Shown: piece by piece, positions 60,358 through 64,000 of the stretch | How the letters are laid out: each line of letters starts with the position of its first letter | How positions within the stretch are numbered: position 1 is the first letter of the stretch | Assembly (NCBI GenBank): GCA_027022365.1 | Contig: JALVYU010000026.1 | Span: forward strand, 434,001 to 498,000 | Reading direction: 5' to 3' | Source of the DNA: Desulfurococcales archaeon | Lineage (GTDB): Archaea > Thermoproteota > Thermoprotei_A > Sulfolobales > Desulfurococcaceae | DNA length: 64,000 nt | Made by a program: the position numbers and the translations under genes | Notes under the pieces: model-generated | Database searches by the model: none | Seen by the model: only the letters and a program-made list of their open reading frames with translations | Told to the model about the DNA's origin: nothing

Positions 60358-61014
60358 TCACCTCCTCAGCTTAACCTCGAACTCGCTCGGAGGCTCGGGC
60401 AGGTCTCCATCGGGTGGAATAACTCCCTTTAGTCTAAGTATTTCTCTTGCAAGCAACCAGTATATGAGTGCTAGGCTCTTCCTGCCCTTGTTGTTTGCTG
60501 GTATTATGAGGTCGATGTACTCTGTCCTGTTATCTGTGTCGGCAAGCGCAACTACGGGGACACCTATCTCTGCAGCTTCTTTAAGTGCTTGTGAGTCGGC
60601 TCTGGGATCTGTTATTAATACTATGTCGGGCTCAAAATACCATTTGAGGCTTGGGTTAGTGAAAGTTCCTGGCATGAAGCGCCCTGTGAATGCTTTGCAT
60701 CCCACATAGCTGCAGAATTTCTTCGCTGGTTTTTGGCCGTACTGCCTAACGGATACTACTGCTATTTTGCCTGGCTCAAAGTGGCTCAAGAACTTGGCTG
60801 CTACTCGTATTCTTTCATCTATTTTCCTTATATCAAGAATGTATAGTCCATCGTTTCTAACTCTATAAACAAACGGTTCCATGAACTTTGTACATATGTG
60901 TGTTCCTATATGTATTCCCGATGCTAGATACCTGTCTAGAGGAACAAGTAGCTCGACTCCTCTCTTCTCCTCCTTCGTGTGTGTCTTAGTTTCGGGTGTT
61001 TCATTCTTACTCAT
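60358..61014 (-). CDS. rps2: Ribosomal protein S2 (uS2)
   Basis: Small-subunit protein. Marks: [86 protein letters not shown] and [18 protein letters not shown]. 218 residues; GGTGAT lies 5 nt before the ATG. It follows Rpo10 by 14 nt; no enolase or RpoK gene lies between, unlike in many archaea. Confidence 0.97.
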   Translation of the reverse strand: MSKNETPETKTHTKEEKRGVELLVPLDRYLASGIHIGTHICTKFMEPFVYRVRNDGLYILDIRKIDERIRVAAKFLSHFEPGKIAVVSVRQYGQKPAKKFCSYVGCKAFTGRFMPGTFTNPSLKWYFEPDIVLITDPRADSQALKEAAEIGVPVVALADTDNRTEYIDLIIPANNKGRKSLALIYWLLAREILRLKGVIPPDGDLPEPPSEFEVKLRR

Positions 61015-61028
61015 GTTGTATCACCGTC

Positions 61029-61229
61029 TTATGAGACTTTAGAGAAGTTGAGTAATTCATATGCTATTTCTACATGAGATAGAAACATTCTTCTACAACA
61101 GTATCTTTTTACACCAAGATCATCTAGTACTTTACCGGGATCCTCGCCTGCTTCAACCCTCCTCTTGAATTCCTCCCAGAGATGACCTATGGGTGCTCCA
61201 CAAGTAAAGCATCGTACTGGGAAAAGCAT
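61029..61229 (-). CDS. rpoN: RNA polymerase subunit Rpo10 (RpoN)
   Basis: Small zinc-binding subunit of archaeal RNA polymerase, about 66 residues. [15 protein letters not shown] and [14 protein letters not shown] supply the four Cys ligands typical of Rpo10/Rpb10. ATG 61229 is chosen ([10 protein letters not shown]), with GGTGAA 4 nt upstream; GTG 61238 overlaps that SD. The S9 stop codon is inside the same SD. Confidence 0.95.
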   Translation of the reverse strand: MLFPVRCFTCGAPIGHLWEEFKRRVEAGEDPGKVLDDLGVKRYCCRRMFLSHVEIAYELLNFSKVS

Positions 61230-61234
61230 TTGTT

Positions 61235-61648
61235 TCACCTATAGCTCTTCTGCCATCTTCTACGAGCACTATATCTGCCCCATTTCTCAGGCTCAGTCCT
61301 TCTCGGGTCACCGCTCAGCATATATCTGTCATACTCTGTAAATACTCTTCTTAACTCTTCGTTGTTTCCTGCATAAGCTAAGAGACCCTTTGCGAGAGCC
61401 ATTCTCACAGCATCTGCTTGGCTCATGTATCCTCCTCCTTTGACGTTGACATATATGTCGACTTTCTTCCATAGATCGCCTACTAGTACTAGTGGTTCAT
61501 ACATCTTTAACTTGGCAAGCTCTATCGGCCATATTTCTAGGGGAACACCGTTTATCCACACCCGTCCTTCGCCGGGCTTAATAATGGCCCTAGCTATGCT
61601 TGTTTTTCTCTTACCTGTTGCGATCACTATTTTTCCCTTTTCAGCCAT
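61235..61648 (-). CDS. rps9: Ribosomal protein S9 (uS9)
   Basis: Small-subunit protein whose C-terminal tail contacts P-site tRNA. Marks: [52 protein letters not shown], and the basic end [17 protein letters not shown]. About 137 residues. ATG 61648 overlaps the L13 stop as TGATG; GGTGAG precedes it. Confidence 0.96.
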   Translation of the reverse strand: MAEKGKIVIATGKRKTSIARAIIKPGEGRVWINGVPLEIWPIELAKLKMYEPLVLVGDLWKKVDIYVNVKGGGYMSQADAVRMALAKGLLAYAGNNEELRRVFTEYDRYMLSGDPRRTEPEKWGRYSARRRWQKSYR

Positions 61649-62097
61649 CAAGCCTCACCCTTCCATCCAAGGTGTTTAGCTATTTCTCCAAGGGTAATAT
61701 ATCCTCGTGCTAGCCTAGATTTGTCAGCTTCTTCGAATCTGATGAACTCCTTGTTCTGTAGCTCGGGTGGTACTCCATTATAGACTCTTAGGCGTTTATA
61801 GGCTTCCCTACCTTTAGGCTTATCCATTGGTAGCATTCCTCTAACTGTTCTTTTTAATATGTTATGTGGTGATTTTGGCCTCCTGATACCGTGTTTGTAT
61901 GGGTTGTAGTGTGTTGTTACTTTCTCGATCAGCTTGTATCCCATTATGACTCTTTTACGCTCTCCACTGACCACGGCTTTTTCCGCGTTGACAATAAATA
62001 CTCTGTAGCCTTCGAGAAGTTTCTTTGCTACAATGCTTGCAAGCCTACCCAGGATCTGGTCAGAAGCATCAATGTATAGGGTTTTTTCTACGCTCAT
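61648..62097 (-). CDS. rpl13: Ribosomal protein L13 (uL13)
   Basis: Large-subunit protein. Marks: LYIDASDQILGRLASIVAKKLLEG, VFIVNAEKAVVSGERKRVIMGY, and VRGMLPMDKPKGREAYKRLRVYNGVPPEL. 149 residues; ATG 62097 follows GGTGAA. It lies between L18e and S9 in the conserved archaeal order. Confidence 0.96.
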   Translation of the reverse strand: MSVEKTLYIDASDQILGRLASIVAKKLLEGYRVFIVNAEKAVVSGERKRVIMGYKLIEKVTTHYNPYKHGIRRPKSPHNILKRTVRGMLPMDKPKGREAYKRLRVYNGVPPELQNKEFIRFEEADKSRLARGYITLGEIAKHLGWKGEA

Positions 62098-62101
62098 TTT
62101 T

Positions 62102-62464
62102 TCACCCTATGATCTTTATATTTGTGCCCTTTGGGTTTTCCCTGGCTAGGTCAAGTATGTATACTGCTTTGCCGCCAGCATTGAGTATTTTCTCAGTAGC
62201 TGTTTTTGAAAATGCTAATGCACCGACCGTTACAGGATGATCTATATGTCCCGAGCCTAAGACCTTGCCCGGTACAACGACTATATCGCCATCTTTCGTG
62301 TATCTGTTTATTCTGCTTATGTTTACAGCTCTCCTCTGTCGTTTTGGTTTCTCCAGTTCATCCGCTACAGCATTCCATATTTTGGCCTTGTATGTATTGG
62401 CTAGTTTCCTTAGCTCACGAATAGTTTTTCTGACCACTATGTTTGTTGGCCCGGTCTTTCTCAT
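62102..62464 (-). CDS. rpl18e: Ribosomal protein L18e (eL18)
   Basis: Large-subunit protein in the uL15-like fold. Marks: MRKTGPTNIVVRKTIRELRKLANTYKAKIWNAVADELEKPKRQRRAVNISRINRY and DIVVVPGKVLGSGHIDHPVTVGALAFSKTA. 120 residues. Its ATG overlaps the Rpo3 stop as ATGA. Confidence 0.96.
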   Translation of the reverse strand: MRKTGPTNIVVRKTIRELRKLANTYKAKIWNAVADELEKPKRQRRAVNISRINRYTKDGDIVVVPGKVLGSGHIDHPVTVGALAFSKTATEKILNAGGKAVYILDLARENPKGTNIKIIG

Positions 62465-63309
62465 TTAGTGATCCCCTCCATCTTTAATGATTCTACTAGA
62501 CTATCGAGCTTTGACTCGAGTACCTTGACGGCTTCTAGTAAAACACGTTTTGGACTTAATGCACCTGTGGTTTCGACTAGGAGGATGTACTCGTCTTTGC
62601 GCCAATTAATCTTTATTGCCCGATACTTACATGCTTCTTCGCAGACCTTGCAAAGGCTACAATCAAATATCCTGTCTGAGCTCACTTTTACCCGATCGTT
62701 GTCAATTATCAATATGTTTCTGGGACATACATTTATACAATCTGTACACTCTGGTGCTCTGCATTTTTCATGGTCGATGCTTATGTCAGCTATGAACTTA
62801 TGAGCTGCAACCGATACCGGGCTCCACTTGGCGTGTTCTCTTCCTCTGCCAAGCCTCGCGTAGGCTTCGAAACTAATCTTTTGGCCTGGGCTAAGTATTG
62901 CGATCGGTATCTTATCATATACAGGTTTTACATCGGGATCACTTGTTCTTAGATCACCGCTGTAAAGTGTTATGATGTTATTAGAATTTGGTGGATTTTC
63001 TCCCTCGAGATCGAGTTTTACAAAACAATCCTCTGTAAAAAACCCCCTCTCCGAAGCCTCTCTACATTCCTCTGGAGGCTTATATTTCTCGAGGGCTACC
63101 TCACTTGTAAGGGGGATGAGCCCGAGTCTGTGCGCTATGTATTCGTCATAGAAAATCGTGCTATTAACTGTAAATACGACAGTATCTATAGCCATAGTCG
63201 GTACATCAGCGATCATTGTTCGCCTTATGGAATTCAAAATATGTAGAGGAACGTCTTTTATATACAGTTTTACCCTATTAGGCGATTTCTCCAAAATCTT
63301 GATCTCCAA
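62461..63309 (-). CDS. rpoD: RNA polymerase subunit Rpo3 (RpoD) with Fe-S domain
   Basis: Archaeal alpha-like assembly subunit of RNA polymerase, dimerising with Rpo11. Marks: ILNSIRRTMIADVPTMAIDTVVF and EYIAHRLGLIPLTSE. A ferredoxin-like insertion has eight Cys as CRAPECTDCINVCP and CSLCKVCEEACKY, enough for two Fe-S clusters, as known in some archaeal Rpo3 proteins. About 282 residues. I choose TTG 63309, 4 nt after GGTGAT, giving MEIKILEKSPNRV; GTG 63318 overlaps the SD. Confidence 0.96.
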   Translation of the reverse strand: MEIKILEKSPNRVKLYIKDVPLHILNSIRRTMIADVPTMAIDTVVFTVNSTIFYDEYIAHRLGLIPLTSEVALEKYKPPEECREASERGFFTEDCFVKLDLEGENPPNSNNIITLYSGDLRTSDPDVKPVYDKIPIAILSPGQKISFEAYARLGRGREHAKWSPVSVAAHKFIADISIDHEKCRAPECTDCINVCPRNILIIDNDRVKVSSDRIFDCSLCKVCEEACKYRAIKINWRKDEYILLVETTGALSPKRVLLEAVKVLESKLDSLVESLKMEGITK

Positions 63310-63333
63310 GTACATCACCGGGAAAATTACAGA

Positions 63334-63735
63334 TTAGACTCTCCTACCTCTACGGCCACCCGGCCTTCTCGTCGTATCATGAGGTATTGGGGTCACGTCC
63401 TCAATCCTGCCTATAATGAATCCTGCTCTGGCTAATGCCCTGATTGCTGCTTGTGCGCCTGGACCAGGCGTCTTAGGTCCATGGCCTCCTGGTGCCCTTA
63501 CTTTAATATGAAGTGCAGTTATGCCCTTATCCATGGCTTCGGCGGCTGCTCTGCTCGCCGCTATCATTGCTGCGTAGGGGCTTGGTTTTTCTCGGTCTGC
63601 CTTGACTACCATGCCGCCGCTCCATCTACTGACTGTTTCGGCGCCTGTTAAGTCCGTGATGTGCACTATTGTATTGTTAAGGCTACTATAGATGTGGGCT
63701 ACGCCCCATTTAAGCTCTCTACCCATGAATGACAT
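63334..63735 (-). CDS. rps11: Ribosomal protein S11 (uS11)
   Basis: Small-subunit platform protein. Marks: [63 protein letters not shown] and [29 protein letters not shown] in order, ending in basic [12 protein letters not shown]. 133 residues. ATG 63735 overlaps the S4 stop as TAATG; GGTGAG is 5 nt upstream. Confidence 0.97.
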   Translation of the reverse strand: MSFMGRELKWGVAHIYSSLNNTIVHITDLTGAETVSRWSGGMVVKADREKPSPYAAMIAASRAAAEAMDKGITALHIKVRAPGGHGPKTPGPGAQAAIRALARAGFIIGRIEDVTPIPHDTTRRPGGRRGRRV

Positions 63736-64000
63736 TAGGCCTCACCCTCCGCGGCCTGTTCAGCTTTTTTCTTGAATGGACTTGTAGGTGCGTAATCAAT
63801 AAGCTCTTCTTCCTCTCTCGAGACTATGTATCCGGGTGATGTGACTCTTCTACCCGCTATAGCTATGTGGCCGTGAACGATTAGCTGTCGTGCTTGATAG
63901 ATTGTTCTGGCGAGGCCTTTCTTGTATACAATGGTCTGTAGTCTTCTTTCAAGGAGATCCTCGGCTTTAAGCGATAGAATATCTTCGAGAGTAGCGTTTT
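63735..64000 (-). CDS. rps4: Ribosomal protein S4 (uS4), C-terminal part (cut by window edge)
   Basis: The minus-strand frame runs in from the right edge and ends at a TAA overlapping the S11 start. About 87 residues are visible, including the S4 RNA-binding domain ([19 protein letters not shown], then [19 protein letters not shown] and [17 protein letters not shown]) and an acidic/Ala-rich C-terminal tail. S4 is an early 16S-binding protein of the small subunit. The N-terminal half lies outside the window; S13 is expected beyond it from the standard operon order. Confidence 0.95.
   Translation of the reverse strand, partial: NATLEDILSLKAEDLLERRLQTIVYKKGLARTIYQARQLIVHGHIAIAGRRVTSPGYIVSREEEELIDYAPTSPFKKKAEQAAEGEA

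Noticed and set aside
1..64000. CRISPR arrays, insertion sequences, prophage or integrated elements next to tRNA genes
   Set aside because: No regularly spaced direct repeats, transposase or integrase genes, or duplicated tRNA 3' ends were seen; the gene content is core throughout.

Overview
The window is a gene-dense stretch of a crenarchaeal chromosome, most likely from Desulfurococcales (Staphylothermus/Desulfurococcus-like). The markers are two different family-B DNA polymerases (PolB1 and PolB3), ribosomal proteins S26e, S27Ae, L37Ae, L15e and L38e, an archaeal exosome, KEOPS subunits, RNase P proteins, an unlinked 5S rRNA gene, and four tRNA genes that all carry short introns at position 37/38. 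Protein-coding DNA is AT-rich, so the structured RNA genes stand out as GC-rich islands. I see no mobile elements, phage genes or CRISPR arrays; the window is core chromosome. Most translation starts follow an SD core related to GGTGAT placed 4-5 nt before ATG, GTG or TTG, and I used this rule to refine many starts.

Layout. 1-15.7 kb: central carbon metabolism (bifunctional FBP aldolase/phosphatase, triosephosphate isomerase, pyruvate kinase), tRNA-Thr, 5S rRNA, small membrane proteins including a DUF1512 pair, methionine aminopeptidase, a candidate H/ACA guide RNA, DnaG, PolB3, pelota, an M50 protease, SRP RNA, an M20 peptidase and tRNA-Ser. 15.7-29.4 kb: two GT-C membrane glycosyltransferases, small RNA-modification and regulatory genes, S26e, PolB1, NAC, a beta-CASP nuclease, L38e, tRNA-Asn and EF-2.

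29.4-38.7 kb is the archaeal exosome superoperon, all on the minus strand: L15e, a DUF54 RNA-binding protein, Rpp30, Pop5, tRNA-Leu, proteasome alpha, SBDS, Rrp4, Rrp41, Rrp42, L37Ae, Imp4, a Pcc1-like protein, prefoldin beta, DUF3194 and a DHH phosphoesterase. It joins RNA decay, tRNA 5' processing, ribosome maturation and protein turnover. Two candidate C/D box guide RNAs flank tRNA-Leu. 38.8-51.6 kb holds a YchF-type GTPase, a sugar nucleotidyltransferase, a THUMP/SPOUT protein, S3Ae, Pcc1, a Cdc45/RecJ-like protein, S15, an ITPase, Bud32, Kae1, S27Ae, S24e, dephospho-CoA kinase, Spt4, Rpo7, a PIN protein and aIF2-gamma. 51.6-64 kb holds S6e, aIF5B, NDK, L24e, S28e, L7Ae, GluRS, type 2 IPP isomerase, Memo, and the S2-Rpo10-S9-L13-L18e-Rpo3-S11-S4 operon, which runs off the right edge.

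No wholly new multi-gene system is visible. The most noteworthy signals are a predicted H/ACA pseudouridylation guide with a specific 23S rRNA target, two C/D box guides, an RNase P Pop5 subunit with an apparent N-terminal membrane anchor, and an L7Ae-S28e-L24e-NDK-aIF5B block in which single genes appear inverted in place.
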